Assembly: GCA_003696565.1 (NCBI GenBank)
Contig: RFHA01000206.1
Coordinates: 1-53,836, forward strand
Length of the DNA: 53,836 nt
Source of the DNA: Chloroflexota bacterium
Lineage (GTDB): Bacteria > Chloroflexota > Anaerolineae > Aggregatilineales > Phototrophicaceae
Reading direction: 5' to 3'
Below, one piece after another: positions 19,178-27,419 of this stretch. A model generated the notes under the pieces. That model was not told where the DNA came from, did not search any database, and saw nothing but the letters and a program-made list of their open reading frames with translations. Position 1 is the first letter of the stretch; every line of letters starts with the position of its first letter. Position numbers and translations under genes: made by a program.

Positions 19178-19735
19178 ATGATTGATGTGAATCAACTTCG
19201 TAGAGGGACAACCTACACCGATGACGGTGAGTTACTCAAAGTTCTGAACTATCAACATATCAAAACCGGACGTGGTGGGGGTACAGTGCGGGTCACTGTT
19301 CGCAATCTACGAACAGGCTCCACAGTGGAAAAAACATACAATACAGGTAGCCGCGTACAAGATGTTCGCCTAGAAGCGGTCGAGATGGAATATCTGTTTG
19401 ACGATGGTGAATTCCTCCATTTTATGGATAACGAGACTTTTGAGCAACCACAAATTCGTAAAGATATTTTTGGCGACGACATCTACTATATGAAAGAAGG
19501 CACAGTAATTAAGTTACTGCGCTATGAAGGCGAACTGATCGACTACGAATTACCCTCAACAATGGATTTTACCGTCGTAGAGGCAGAAAACGCGGTCGCT
19601 GGCGATACTGCCAATAACCCGACTAAAAAGGTCACAACCGATACAGGTTTGGTAGTTACTGTGCCAATGTTCGTCAAGGAAGGTGATGTCATTCGTGTCA
19701 AAACCGAGGACGGTAGCTATCAAACAAGAGTATAG
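19178..19735 (+). CDS. efp: Translation elongation factor P
   Basis: EF-P relieves ribosome stalling at polyproline stretches. The 185-aa length and three beta-barrel (KOW, OB, OB) layout are canonical: the N-terminal domain spans about 1-62, and the C-terminal motif is EGDVIRVKTEDGSYQTRV. The loop that reaches the peptidyl-transferase centre reads IKTGRGGGT, placing Arg32 at the tip where E. coli has the lysylated Lys34. Arginine here is known from EF-Ps rhamnosylated by EarP, but no modifying enzyme is in the window. It is transcribed from its own promoter and ends at a strong shared terminator. Confidence 0.96.
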   Translation: MIDVNQLRRGTTYTDDGELLKVLNYQHIKTGRGGGTVRVTVRNLRTGSTVEKTYNTGSRVQDVRLEAVEMEYLFDDGEFLHFMDNETFEQPQIRKDIFGDDIYYMKEGTVIKLLRYEGELIDYELPSTMDFTVVEAENAVAGDTANNPTKKVTTDTGLVVTVPMFVKEGDVIRVKTEDGSYQTRV

Positions 19736-19823
19736 TCAGTGCTAGGTTTTGGATCGTTTATTCTTGTAATCCAGACGACATCAACTAACATCCTATCCTA
19801 TAACGAACAAGCATCACAAAAAA

Positions 19824-19856
19824 ACAGGGCGTGGCAATTAATCCTCCGCGCCCTGT
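19824..19856. terminator. Bidirectional terminator between efp and a convergent small gene
   Basis: Perfect 8-bp stem ACAGGGCG/CGCCCTGT with a 17-nt loop. The plus strand continues TTTGTATT, and the minus strand has seven T (complement of 19818-19824), so it can end both efp and the minus-strand gene. Confidence 0.82.
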
Positions 19857-19861
19857 TTGTA

Positions 19862-20122
19862 TTAAATCTGTTTTTCAGCCTCACGTTCACGCAATGCCTG
19901 GACATCCAGTTCATAAAGTGTTCGTTCTTTCACCGCTTCAGCAAAAATAGATAATCCAGCATTTGTAGCAATTAGTCCAATTAATCCTTTGAAAAACCAA
20001 TTGAAAAACCCTTTTCCCTGCGCACGGGAAATAATCGCGCTACCCAATACACTTAAGCCAAAACCAACTAATAATAAGCCGCGCGGTGCATATTCATCCC
20101 ACTTTTGGTAATGCTTGTTCAT
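19862..20122 (-). CDS. Small membrane protein, unknown function
   Basis: An 86-aa protein with two hydrophobic segments (about 15-32 and 42-62) separated by a basic loop (RAQGKGFF), and a charged C-terminal helix ending in REREAEKQ. The ATG at 20122 is chosen because a strong GGAGG stands five bases upstream; an upstream in-frame codon would add six residues. The family is not recognised. It ends five bases from a bidirectional terminator shared with efp. Confidence 0.7.
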   Translation of the reverse strand: MNKHYQKWDEYAPRGLLLVGFGLSVLGSAIISRAQGKGFFNWFFKGLIGLIATNAGLSIFAEAVKERTLYELDVQALREREAEKQI

Positions 20123-20218
20123 AAAAACCTCCGTACTCACTAGGCTCTCTTAAAGTGCGTTACATCATTTTAGTTTAGCCTGTCCAGACATGAATACAAG
20201 TCACTGTTTGGTGTTTAC

Positions 20219-21373
20219 TCATACAGCAGGCTCAAGCCGTTTGGCATCCAACGCACCTGGATGTGTTCCATGGAGCATCATGTTAACCGCCCGCTCAGCT
20301 GTCCCTGCTCCTAACGATAAGCCATGCCCAGTAAAACCTACCGCAAATCCTACATCTGGCATATCAGGCAAAACCCCTACCAGCGGTAAACTATCTGGTG
20401 TAAAACCCATAATTCCCGCCCACCGCCGAGAGACCGGCACAGTCACATCAGGAAAATGTCGTTTAAGATAATTATCTAGCACTTGTTGAACCGGATCAGT
20501 CACACGATCTTCTGTTGTATCATTTTCTAATGCAATATTCTGCTTGCGCCCACCACCAATTAACAGGCGGTTATCAAACGTCATACGATAATACATATAT
20601 CCATAATCACTATAACCGCACGTATTTAAAACCGGAGCAACCAGCGGTTCTGTCACTAAACACTGAGCACGTGTAGGCACCACTTTATTGATAAAATATG
20701 GATGAAGACGCGGCGAATAAGCATTCGTACACAAAAGCACTTGCCGTGCCTTAAATATAAACATGCGAGTATATGCCGTTACGAATTTATCATCATGCTG
20801 TGTGATATGATAAAGTTCATTATTGGGAATAACCGATACACCACTTTGTTGACGGATAGCATGAACCAATTCAAAAGGCTGCACTGCCCCATCATCCGGT
20901 TGTTCAATAGCGGCAAAGTAACCTCGCTTAAGCGGGTCTGTTTTATGATGAATAATATTCAAATCATCCGCTAGCATGGCATCCGCTGCTTGTGCCAAAT
21001 CCTCTGCTTCAGCCTCGCTTTCCGCTAATAATAAAGACCCTGTACGCTGAAACTTGACCGTTCCCCCTGCCCGATTGATAAATTCATACCATAATGCCTG
21101 GCTACGCTTTGCCAAATGCCAAATTTCACGGGTGACATCATGCCCATATTTTGCAATCGCATGATGATAATACACATCCACACTAGAGATCATAAAGCCT
21201 GCATTACGGCTGCTAGCCCCTAATGCAACATCTAATGCATCTGTAATCACCACCTGCCGCCCTGCCTGTGCCGCAAAGTAGGCGGCAGTACACCCCACTA
21301 AACCAGCACCAACAATCAAAAAATCCACCTCACGCAATGGCGGTAAGTTTGACTGCCAAATTGACACAGTCAT
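20219..21373 (-). CDS. FAD-dependent amine/amino-acid oxidoreductase (DAO family)
   Basis: A 384-aa flavoprotein of the DadA/glycine oxidase/gamma-glutamylputrescine oxidase group. The N-terminal Rossmann motif VDFLIVGAGLVGCTAAYFAA binds FAD, ASSRNAGFM is the typical second flavin contact, and the C-terminal MPDVGFAVGFTGHGLSLG with GHG closes the FAD site. GIMGFTPDSLPLVG matches the family's substrate-domain end. It should oxidise an amine or amino acid, releasing an imine. ATG at 21373 is used because AGGAG lies seven bases before it; a GTG 15 bases upstream is in frame but less well placed. Substrate unknown. Confidence 0.87.
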   Translation of the reverse strand: MTVSIWQSNLPPLREVDFLIVGAGLVGCTAAYFAAQAGRQVVITDALDVALGASSRNAGFMISSVDVYYHHAIAKYGHDVTREIWHLAKRSQALWYEFINRAGGTVKFQRTGSLLLAESEAEAEDLAQAADAMLADDLNIIHHKTDPLKRGYFAAIEQPDDGAVQPFELVHAIRQQSGVSVIPNNELYHITQHDDKFVTAYTRMFIFKARQVLLCTNAYSPRLHPYFINKVVPTRAQCLVTEPLVAPVLNTCGYSDYGYMYYRMTFDNRLLIGGGRKQNIALENDTTEDRVTDPVQQVLDNYLKRHFPDVTVPVSRRWAGIMGFTPDSLPLVGVLPDMPDVGFAVGFTGHGLSLGAGTAERAVNMMLHGTHPGALDAKRLEPAV

Positions 21374-21434
21374 CACATGACTCCTCACACCAATAATTTG
21401 TTAGACTATACCGCTTAGTCGAACAAATTGGCAA

Positions 21435-21839
21435 TCAGTTTGATGGCACCTTGACCACAAATGTGCTGGCAATTTTGTCATGCCATCCTTGATGATCTCG
21501 ATCAATCATCGCCCAGACCCAACCCAACATTAGAATACCGGAATTGATCGAATATCCAATGTATCTCACAACTGCTTCTACACCATGAATAGGCGTACCA
21601 TCGGTTTTAACAACTTGAATATTCATCACCATCTTGCCAAGTGTTTGCCCGTTTTGATGCGTCAAGAAATACCATTGATACCCAGCCCCCAACATAAATC
21701 CCATAAACCCACCCCCAAAAAGTGAGTGCCCGCCAGTAAAGCCAATTGCCCCTCCAATGGCAGAAATAATTAAGGTATCAATCATTAAAGCAATAGCTCG
21801 TTCCGAAATTGTGGCTAATTGATATGTTCTGGTTTGCAT
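21435..21839 (-). CDS. RDD family membrane protein
   Basis: A 134-aa protein with the RDD signature: Arg14 in SERAIALMIDTLI with Asp21 in the first helix, a central QTLGKMVMNIQVV loop and a final DRDHQGWHDKIASTFVVK. About three membrane spans are visible. RDD proteins are small membrane proteins; some have been linked to Na+/Li+ or H+ exchange, but the role of this one is unknown. It lies between the oxidase gene and a histidine phosphatase gene, all on the minus strand with separate short gaps. Confidence 0.87.
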   Translation of the reverse strand: MQTRTYQLATISERAIALMIDTLIISAIGGAIGFTGGHSLFGGGFMGFMLGAGYQWYFLTHQNGQTLGKMVMNIQVVKTDGTPIHGVEAVVRYIGYSINSGILMLGWVWAMIDRDHQGWHDKIASTFVVKVPSN

Positions 21840-21895
21840 GGTGATTTACCCCATCATTTAATCTGATTGTTTCACAATCTATACGATATAACAGA

Positions 21896-22471
21896 TCACG
21901 AAGTTGTGACGATAGGCGAGTGAACTGCTTGTATTTTAAAATATGGTTGCGATAAGATAACTATAGACGGCAAATCAAGTTGTTTCCAAAATTCAAATAA
22001 CCTGATCTGTTGATTATATTTCCCAACGAATAATGTGATCACCGTGCCATGTGCCACAATAGCTAAACGATCTTCTGGAAATTCTGTTAATGCTGCTTTC
22101 ACCGCTGTTTCAAACCGTTGGCGTGCTGCATCTGCTGTTTCATGCCCAAAAACTAATTGATCTGGCACATCAAAAAATTGTTTGACCATTTTATAAAATG
22201 TTTCCTGATCATAATAAGGCACTCCCCGCCGATCATGTTCATGTAAATGATCCCTTGCAACACATGGAACCCCTAAAACCTGCGCCGCAATCATACCGGT
22301 TTGTATCGCTTTTTTCTCATGACTGGTAATGATGCGGGTAACATGCTGTGTTTTGAGTTTTTGCCCTAAAATCTTGCTTCCGTTAATACCGTCTCTCCCA
22401 AGTTCCCACATAGCAGATGCGTGTTGTGGGTCAATTTTTGGCATGGCATGTTTTATTAAAATAAGCGACAT
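21896..22471 (-). CDS. Histidine phosphatase superfamily protein with altered RHG motif
   Basis: A 191-aa cytoplasmic protein of the phosphoglycerate-mutase-like fold. The catalytic loop near the N-terminus is LIKHAMP rather than LxRHGE: His8 is kept and the arginine is lysine. The second phosphate-binding arginine is also lysine (SHEKKAIQTG). A probable acid residue lies in LHEHDRRG and the second histidine is in IVAHGTVI. It probably removes phosphate from a small molecule or protein, if active. The paired Arg-to-Lys changes could alter substrate or rate. Neighbours give no hint. Confidence 0.8.
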   Translation of the reverse strand: MSLILIKHAMPKIDPQHASAMWELGRDGINGSKILGQKLKTQHVTRIITSHEKKAIQTGMIAAQVLGVPCVARDHLHEHDRRGVPYYDQETFYKMVKQFFDVPDQLVFGHETADAARQRFETAVKAALTEFPEDRLAIVAHGTVITLFVGKYNQQIRLFEFWKQLDLPSIVILSQPYFKIQAVHSPIVTTS

Positions 22472-22567
22472 CTCGACAAATTACCCTTCCTATGACACAA
22501 TATTAAAAAACTAAACACTGCTTTTTTACCTGAACTAAAGAGATTACACAATTTAAGGAGGTCTATT

Positions 22568-23575
22568 TTGGAACTATGTGTGATTCCAGGGGATGGAATC
22601 GGTAAAGAGGTGATTCCGTCTGCTGTTCGGGTGTTACAGGCAGTGATGCCGGATATTCAGATTCATCATGCCAATGCCGGTTTTGATTGCTTAAAAACCA
22701 CCGGCACCCCCCTACCAGATGAGACATTAAAACTTGCAGCACGTTGTCGCGCCGTCCTTTTTGGAGCATCCGACTCCCCCTCTTTCCCTGTTGAAGGCTA
22801 TTATTCACCAATTATCCAGCTTCGTAGGCGGTTAGATACCTACGCCAGTATGCGCCCAACACGCTATCTACCTGTGCCAACAGCTCGTGCTGGCGTGGAT
22901 TTAATCGTCTTCCGTGAAAATACGGAAGATTTATACATCGTTGATGAGCAAACAGACCCCACCGGACAATCCAGCACGGCAAGTAAAGTTATCACCCGTA
23001 ATGCCACGGAGCGCGTCACACATCGTGCATATCAATTAGCACGGCAAGCCAACCGAAAAAAAATAACAATTGTCCATAAAGCCAACGTTCTACCACAATC
23101 GGATGGCTTATTTCGTCGTGTCGCTTTAGAAGTGGCTGCACAGTATAGCGATATTCAAACCGATGAACTACTAGTGGATACAGCGGCATATTGGATGGTA
23201 AAAGAACCAACCCGTTTTGATATGATTCTCACATCCAATATGTATGGAGATATTCTTTCGGATATGGCAGCTGCTTGGGGCGGTGGTTTAGGGATGATCC
23301 CAACGCTCAACATTGGTGACAACGCGGCTATTGCGGAGCCTGTTCATGGTGCCGCGCCAGATATTGCAGGCAAGAATATTGCAAATCCAACTGCTGCAAT
23401 TTTAAGTGTAGCCTTGTTGTTACGGTATCATTGGAAACGAGAAGAACAAGCTCAACAGATTGAGGATGCTGTTCAAAAAACATTTGAGCAGGGCTATCAT
23501 ACGGTAGATGTTAAAAAAGAAAACGCGGTCAGCACTGATACTTTCACTGATCAAGTCATTGCAGCATTATCATAG
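22568..23575 (+). CDS. Isocitrate/isopropylmalate dehydrogenase family enzyme
   Basis: A 335-aa NAD(P)-dependent beta-decarboxylating dehydrogenase. It begins with CVIPGDGIGKEVIPS, has the substrate-binding arginines in YASMRPTRY and FRENTEDLY, the catalytic Lys/Asp region KANVLPQSDGLF and SNMYGDILSDMAA, and the cofactor motif EPVHGAAPDIAGKNIANP. The start is TTG at 22568 with a perfect AAGGAGG six bases upstream. The RENTE form fits NAD-isocitrate or homoisocitrate dehydrogenases as well as other family members. With no leucine or lysine genes nearby, the substrate is undecided. The Argonaute gene follows after 30 bases. Confidence 0.88.
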   Translation: MELCVIPGDGIGKEVIPSAVRVLQAVMPDIQIHHANAGFDCLKTTGTPLPDETLKLAARCRAVLFGASDSPSFPVEGYYSPIIQLRRRLDTYASMRPTRYLPVPTARAGVDLIVFRENTEDLYIVDEQTDPTGQSSTASKVITRNATERVTHRAYQLARQANRKKITIVHKANVLPQSDGLFRRVALEVAAQYSDIQTDELLVDTAAYWMVKEPTRFDMILTSNMYGDILSDMAAAWGGGLGMIPTLNIGDNAAIAEPVHGAAPDIAGKNIANPTAAILSVALLLRYHWKREEQAQQIEDAVQKTFEQGYHTVDVKKENAVSTDTFTDQVIAALS

Positions 23576-23591
23576 GGTGGTACTCCCACCC
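23575..23591 (+). repeat. GC-rich hairpin between dehydrogenase and Argonaute genes
   Basis: Perfect 6-bp stem GGGTGG/CCACCC with a 5-nt loop, starting on the last base of the dehydrogenase stop codon. No T tract follows, and no Shine-Dalgarno site is seen before the Argonaute ATG 15 bases later. It may protect the upstream message or modulate read-through. Confidence 0.45.
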
Positions 23592-23605
23592 AACTCTAAT
23601 TACAA

Positions 23606-25702
23606 ATGAGTGATTTATTTATCGAAGTTTTTCCAATCATCGATCCACCGCCAATCATTGCATATACCATAGAAGCTGAGCCTGTCGATGTAATCGATCA
23701 AATTGGTAGGCGTGTTGTGATGCGTTTGCGCCGTTTATTCCCAGGTGCGTGGCATTGGTTCAACAAGCGTATTTTGACCGATCAGATCACCTTAAACCCT
23801 ATGGAGCTGGTTATCGCCGGTGACACGCTTAAAGCAGATATTAGCGGCTTACAAGGGATTAACATCCAAGCCGAGCATGATATTGCCCCACAAGCCATTG
23901 CTGAGTTTATCGTCCGAACCCGCTTACCCCAGTTCAACACAGCAATGCAGCAAGCTCTGAACCGCTTTAATGAACGCATCCGCCAGGCAAGAATTGAACG
24001 TGAACATAAACTCCAGGGATGGGCAGTTAATGACCAGCCTGCGTTATCTATCTCGATTGCCTCACGATTAATTTATTATCAAACTGTACAGCAATTTATC
24101 AAAGGTGAGCCGGATGACCTTAACATAATCAACGATCAACTTAGCGGATTATGGGTTACAGATGGGATTATACGGGGGGAAATTATTCGTGTTGTGGGAC
24201 AGATGAAAGATCACCGCGCACGCCTTCTGGAATTAGCACACGATGACGACCAACATGCCCTAGTGCTTCATACGCCGGATAATGAATGGCTTATACAAGT
24301 GAGGGTCGGGCGGGAGGAAGCTGAATTTTTAGCAAGCACGTTACACCTTATTGTGCGGCTTCAACAGCTTGGGCGTTTTAATGTCGATGCCAAATTAGCA
24401 ACACAAATGCTTCAAATGCAACCTAAAACCCGCGCGTTACAAGTGCGTGCTGTAAGTGATGTCGTTAAAAATGCCGGATTAATTGGCAACGCCTATAATT
24501 CGCGGGCTGTACCAAATCACTTTGCCTCCGCAGATTTTGAAATGAACATCCGCTTTGCAGATAACCGTGTCCGCCCGTTCAACATCGAAACCGTCTCAAC
24601 TGATTTTCTCAAATGTGGTACGTATCGCCTCAAAAAACAACACATACGTGTGTGTGTGGTGAATACCTTGCAATTTAAAATAGAGGATTTTATTGAAGCA
24701 ATGCAACGCCTGCTCAAAAAACACTTTACATTTGAGATTGAAGTCGTACGGGAGCGGCGTGTACGGGTGTTATCACCTAACAATTTAGAAAATGCAATCC
24801 GTGTTGTAGAAAAAGATGATCCTGATATCATTCTGGCATTCTTCCCAAATGAGCACGAATCCAGTGATGATGATGATATTGATGCCAATGCTGCCCTGCT
24901 TAAGTCGTTGACGTTGGGGCGTGCCTTACCGACGCACATCATCCACGAAACTACCCTAAACGATCCTGAAGCCATGCCAAGCATCATCATGGCTATTTTA
25001 GGTAAAACAGGTAGCACACCATTTGTTTTAACCGAACCGATTGAATCAGCAGATTATGTTGTAGGGTTAGATGTTATCCGTCAATTACACAAACCCTCAA
25101 ATCAAACGCGCCTCATCGCAATTGCCCGTATCTACCAATCCGATGGGGAATTTCTACGATACGTTGTGCGGGATATATTACAAGATGACAGCAAGTTACC
25201 TTATGTGTTGATGCGTGATCTGTTCCCACAAAAAGTATTTTCCGGTAAACGAATTGTCATTCATCATACCGACAAATTAGAGGATGACCTTATCGCAGCA
25301 TTGGGTATTTGGGGAACAGCCATCCAAGCGATGTTTTATCCGGTAGAAATTATCCGGTTTGGCGCACCACGTTTATATGCCACAAGCGACAAAGGTATTA
25401 CACAGCCAACATGGGGGAGTGCATTCCGATTCAGTGAAACAGAAGCAGTGGTTATCTCTTCTTTACCACAAGTAGATATTACGCCCCAACCGTTACATAT
25501 TCGGACAGTTCCAGCCAATGACAAGCCATTACCAATTAATGAGGCACTACGTGGTGTTTTGGTTTGGACGTTGTTGGCATATGGCGCGGAACGCCTCCCT
25601 AAGTTACCTGTTACCGTCATTAACACCGATCAGCTCAGTTATTGGTTGAAAAAAGGCAATCGGTTTAATCAAATGGAAGGTGATGTCCCATTCTGGTTAT
25701 AA
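23606..25702 (+). CDS. Long prokaryotic Argonaute, predicted catalytically inactive
   Basis: A 698-aa protein, close to the 685 aa of Thermus thermophilus Ago, with N, linker and PAZ regions (about 1-280), MID (about 345-475) and PIWI (about 480-698). Recognisable Ago blocks: PALSISIASRLIYYQ (145-159), HRARLLELA, DPDIILAFFPNE (405-416), ADYVVGLDV (482-490), RIVIHHTDK, FRFSETEAVVISS and LPVTVINTDQLSYWL, with hydrophobic C-terminus PFWL. By my alignment to TtAgo, the DEDD tetrad becomes Asp489, Ser529, Thr555, Asp675, so slicing is unlikely. MID 5'-phosphate contacts read Ala429, Lys433, His444, Lys467 instead of R-K-Q-K. Family members bind guide nucleic acids and defend against plasmids or phage. 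No nuclease or toxin partner is in the operon. Confidence 0.85.
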   Translation: MSDLFIEVFPIIDPPPIIAYTIEAEPVDVIDQIGRRVVMRLRRLFPGAWHWFNKRILTDQITLNPMELVIAGDTLKADISGLQGINIQAEHDIAPQAIAEFIVRTRLPQFNTAMQQALNRFNERIRQARIEREHKLQGWAVNDQPALSISIASRLIYYQTVQQFIKGEPDDLNIINDQLSGLWVTDGIIRGEIIRVVGQMKDHRARLLELAHDDDQHALVLHTPDNEWLIQVRVGREEAEFLASTLHLIVRLQQLGRFNVDAKLATQMLQMQPKTRALQVRAVSDVVKNAGLIGNAYNSRAVPNHFASADFEMNIRFADNRVRPFNIETVSTDFLKCGTYRLKKQHIRVCVVNTLQFKIEDFIEAMQRLLKKHFTFEIEVVRERRVRVLSPNNLENAIRVVEKDDPDIILAFFPNEHESSDDDDIDANAALLKSLTLGRALPTHIIHETTLNDPEAMPSIIMAILGKTGSTPFVLTEPIESADYVVGLDVIRQLHKPSNQTRLIAIARIYQSDGEFLRYVVRDILQDDSKLPYVLMRDLFPQKVFSGKRIVIHHTDKLEDDLIAALGIWGTAIQAMFYPVEIIRFGAPRLYATSDKGITQPTWGSAFRFSETEAVVISSLPQVDITPQPLHIRTVPANDKPLPINEALRGVLVWTLLAYGAERLPKLPVTVINTDQLSYWLKKGNRFNQMEGDVPFWL

Positions 25703-26029
25703 GGTCTCATCATCTGTTGGGGTAACATAAAGTTGGCTCATCATACGCTGACGTTTTTTTTGCGCGGCAATCATCTGCTGGCGCGCACGCTCCCGCCGAT
25801 AAAATTGTATATTCTCGCGGAAATCGAGCACAGACACAATTATGAGATGCAGTACAACAAGCATTCCCCAACTGAGCATTCCCAACCGTAACATCGTGTT
25901 AGCAAATAACGCTTCGAGCGTTGGATAAAGCAAAATAATCAATGCAAATGGCAGCATATGAACTGCGAATATCACCCAACGTAACACGCCTCGTTTACGT
26001 TTACTAGGCATTGGCACAAAACTAGTCAT
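25697..26029 (-). CDS. Two-helix membrane protein, unknown function
   Basis: A 110-aa protein with a basic N-terminus (PSKRKRG), two hydrophobic segments (about 17-37 and 46-67) and a long basic, glutamine-rich cytoplasmic tail (RRERARQQMIAAQKKRQR). It resembles 2TM-domain proteins in layout. The start overlaps the end of the preceding minus-strand gene by eight bases, so the pair is an operon. Its stop overlaps the Argonaute stop by six bases, tail to tail. No function is recognised. Confidence 0.68.
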   Translation of the reverse strand: MTSFVPMPSKRKRGVLRWVIFAVHMLPFALIILLYPTLEALFANTMLRLGMLSWGMLVVLHLIIVSVLDFRENIQFYRRERARQQMIAAQKKRQRMMSQLYVTPTDDETL

Positions 26030-26228
26030 CGTTCTTTACCGTTTTTAAGAACTCTTCCCGAAAATGATGCTCTGCCTGACGTTCAGCTTCGAGTATTACA
26101 TCCATATCAACGTCGATGAACTCGCCGGATTTATCAAATGTCACAATGATACGATCTCGATTTGGTTTCTTATTGGTCACGTTTTTTTGCCGATTCGTTA
26201 ACATATTAAGCCAGGGTTTATGTTGCAT
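26022..26228 (-). CDS. Small soluble hypothetical protein
   Basis: A 68-aa protein: basic N-terminal half (NRQKNVTNKKPNRDR), then a short beta-like stretch (IIVTFDKSGEFIDVDMDV) and an acidic helix (ILEAERQAEHHFREEF). A purine-rich AAGGGGG sits about eight bases before its ATG. It is the first gene of a two-gene minus-strand operon with the small membrane protein, and its last codons overlap that gene by eight bases. Family not recognised. Confidence 0.6.
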   Translation of the reverse strand: MQHKPWLNMLTNRQKNVTNKKPNRDRIIVTFDKSGEFIDVDMDVILEAERQAEHHFREEFLKTVKNDD

Positions 26229-26385
26229 ATGGTTACCCCCTTCCAGGGTATTATATAATCAAATGATGATTTAATTTCATGTTTTTTGTAATTTTTTCAT
26301 ACAACATATGCAACAATCTAATCTTTATTAGATTATTATACGGCAAATTTTATCAAAAATGCGCAGGATTTTTATTAAGGTTTGA

Positions 26386-26410
26386 GGAGGAAGCGAATTC
26401 CGCCCCCTCC
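26386..26410 (-). terminator. Possible terminator hairpin of the DUF6159 gene
   Basis: On the minus strand GGAGG-GG-GCG pairs with CGC-TT-CCTCC around a GAATT loop, ten bases after the gene's stop. The following sequence is A/T-rich but has no clean T tract. The rest of the 191-base gap 26229-26419 is AT-rich, with one small TAATCT/AGATTA hairpin and no gene. Confidence 0.4.
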
Positions 26411-26419
26411 AAACACCTG

Positions 26420-27334
26420 CTATTTGTGGACAAAAGCATTGCGGATCATTGATTCATCGAAGAACACGCCAACCTGATGCTTTTCCTCTGGCGTTTCTGC
26501 GGTTGCCCATTTATAAAGCGCCGCCTGGAAAATGCCATTCAATGTTGCAAAGAACAACGCCACAAAGCCCAGCAAAACAACTAACACGGCAATCGCCAAA
26601 AAAGCGACTACCCCACCAGCCGAACTTGCCAACATAATCATCGGCACACCAACCACAATGCCAATCAATAGCATCACCAAAAATTGAATAACCCCCATAC
26701 TGAAGGAGGCTGCGATATTCTCCCCCCAGGTCTGCTTAAGCAAACTACCACTACGCTTGATAGCATCAATTGGTCCAACCCGTTCCATTACCAAAACCGG
26801 CACCACTAAAAACGTAATCAGATTCCAAGCCACTTCCAGCAAGCCTGTGAAAATACTGCCGATGATCGCCACAGCCATGTTGTCGCTCTCTCTGGCGGCA
26901 TTTTGTAAGCCTTGTAAGATCATGCCTACAGTAGCTGCAATTGCGGCATAGCCTATAATTGCGCCAACCCGTTCCGATGCGATACGAAAACCATCTTGTA
27001 CTGTAGGGTCTCCTCCATCTAAACGGATCATAGCAGCACCCACTAATGCTGTATTGCAGAAAATCACAATTGTGTACATGATAAAGTAAAATAGGAACGC
27101 CAACAGAAATAACACCAAGCCGTTGGGTTCACTACTTGATGCCTGTGAAGCAGTGGTGGCGGTTTCTGTGGATTCAAAAATACCCATAGCAGAAAGTGGG
27201 ATCATCATGACAATTGTGACAGCAATAACTGCTATCGTTGAAAGTAACGGAAAAATCATCAATTCTTTGTCTTGTCTTAGTACGTTGTAGCTTGCCTTAA
27301 CTAACTGCCAACCGTTGGAAAAACTTTTAAACAT
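26420..27334 (-). CDS. DUF6159 family integral membrane protein
   Basis: A 304-aa protein with about six hydrophobic segments. It opens with the family-typical MFKSFSNGWQLVKASYNVLRQDKELMIFP, has a central RLDGGDPTVQDGFR loop and ends FNGIFQAALY-like (LNGIFQAALYKWAT), all as seen in DUF6159 proteins. It is located in the cytoplasmic membrane; no biochemical role is known. It is divergent from the M23-propeller gene, whose true start leaves an 85-base shared promoter region. Confidence 0.83.
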   Translation of the reverse strand: MFKSFSNGWQLVKASYNVLRQDKELMIFPLLSTIAVIAVTIVMMIPLSAMGIFESTETATTASQASSSEPNGLVLFLLAFLFYFIMYTIVIFCNTALVGAAMIRLDGGDPTVQDGFRIASERVGAIIGYAAIAATVGMILQGLQNAARESDNMAVAIIGSIFTGLLEVAWNLITFLVVPVLVMERVGPIDAIKRSGSLLKQTWGENIAASFSMGVIQFLVMLLIGIVVGVPMIMLASSAGGVVAFLAIAVLVVLLGFVALFFATLNGIFQAALYKWATAETPEEKHQVGVFFDESMIRNAFVHK

Positions 27335-27419
27335 ATTGCCTCCTGTACATAAACCTACACTTACTTATTATATGATAGAAATTTTTGGTCAACACCAAGA
27401 TACTAAGGAAAATAACAAA

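Noticed and set aside
24517-25017. 166-codon antisense frame within the Argonaute gene
   Set aside because: Low-complexity serine/arginine-rich translation typical of a shadow frame; the sense strand has clear domain motifs.
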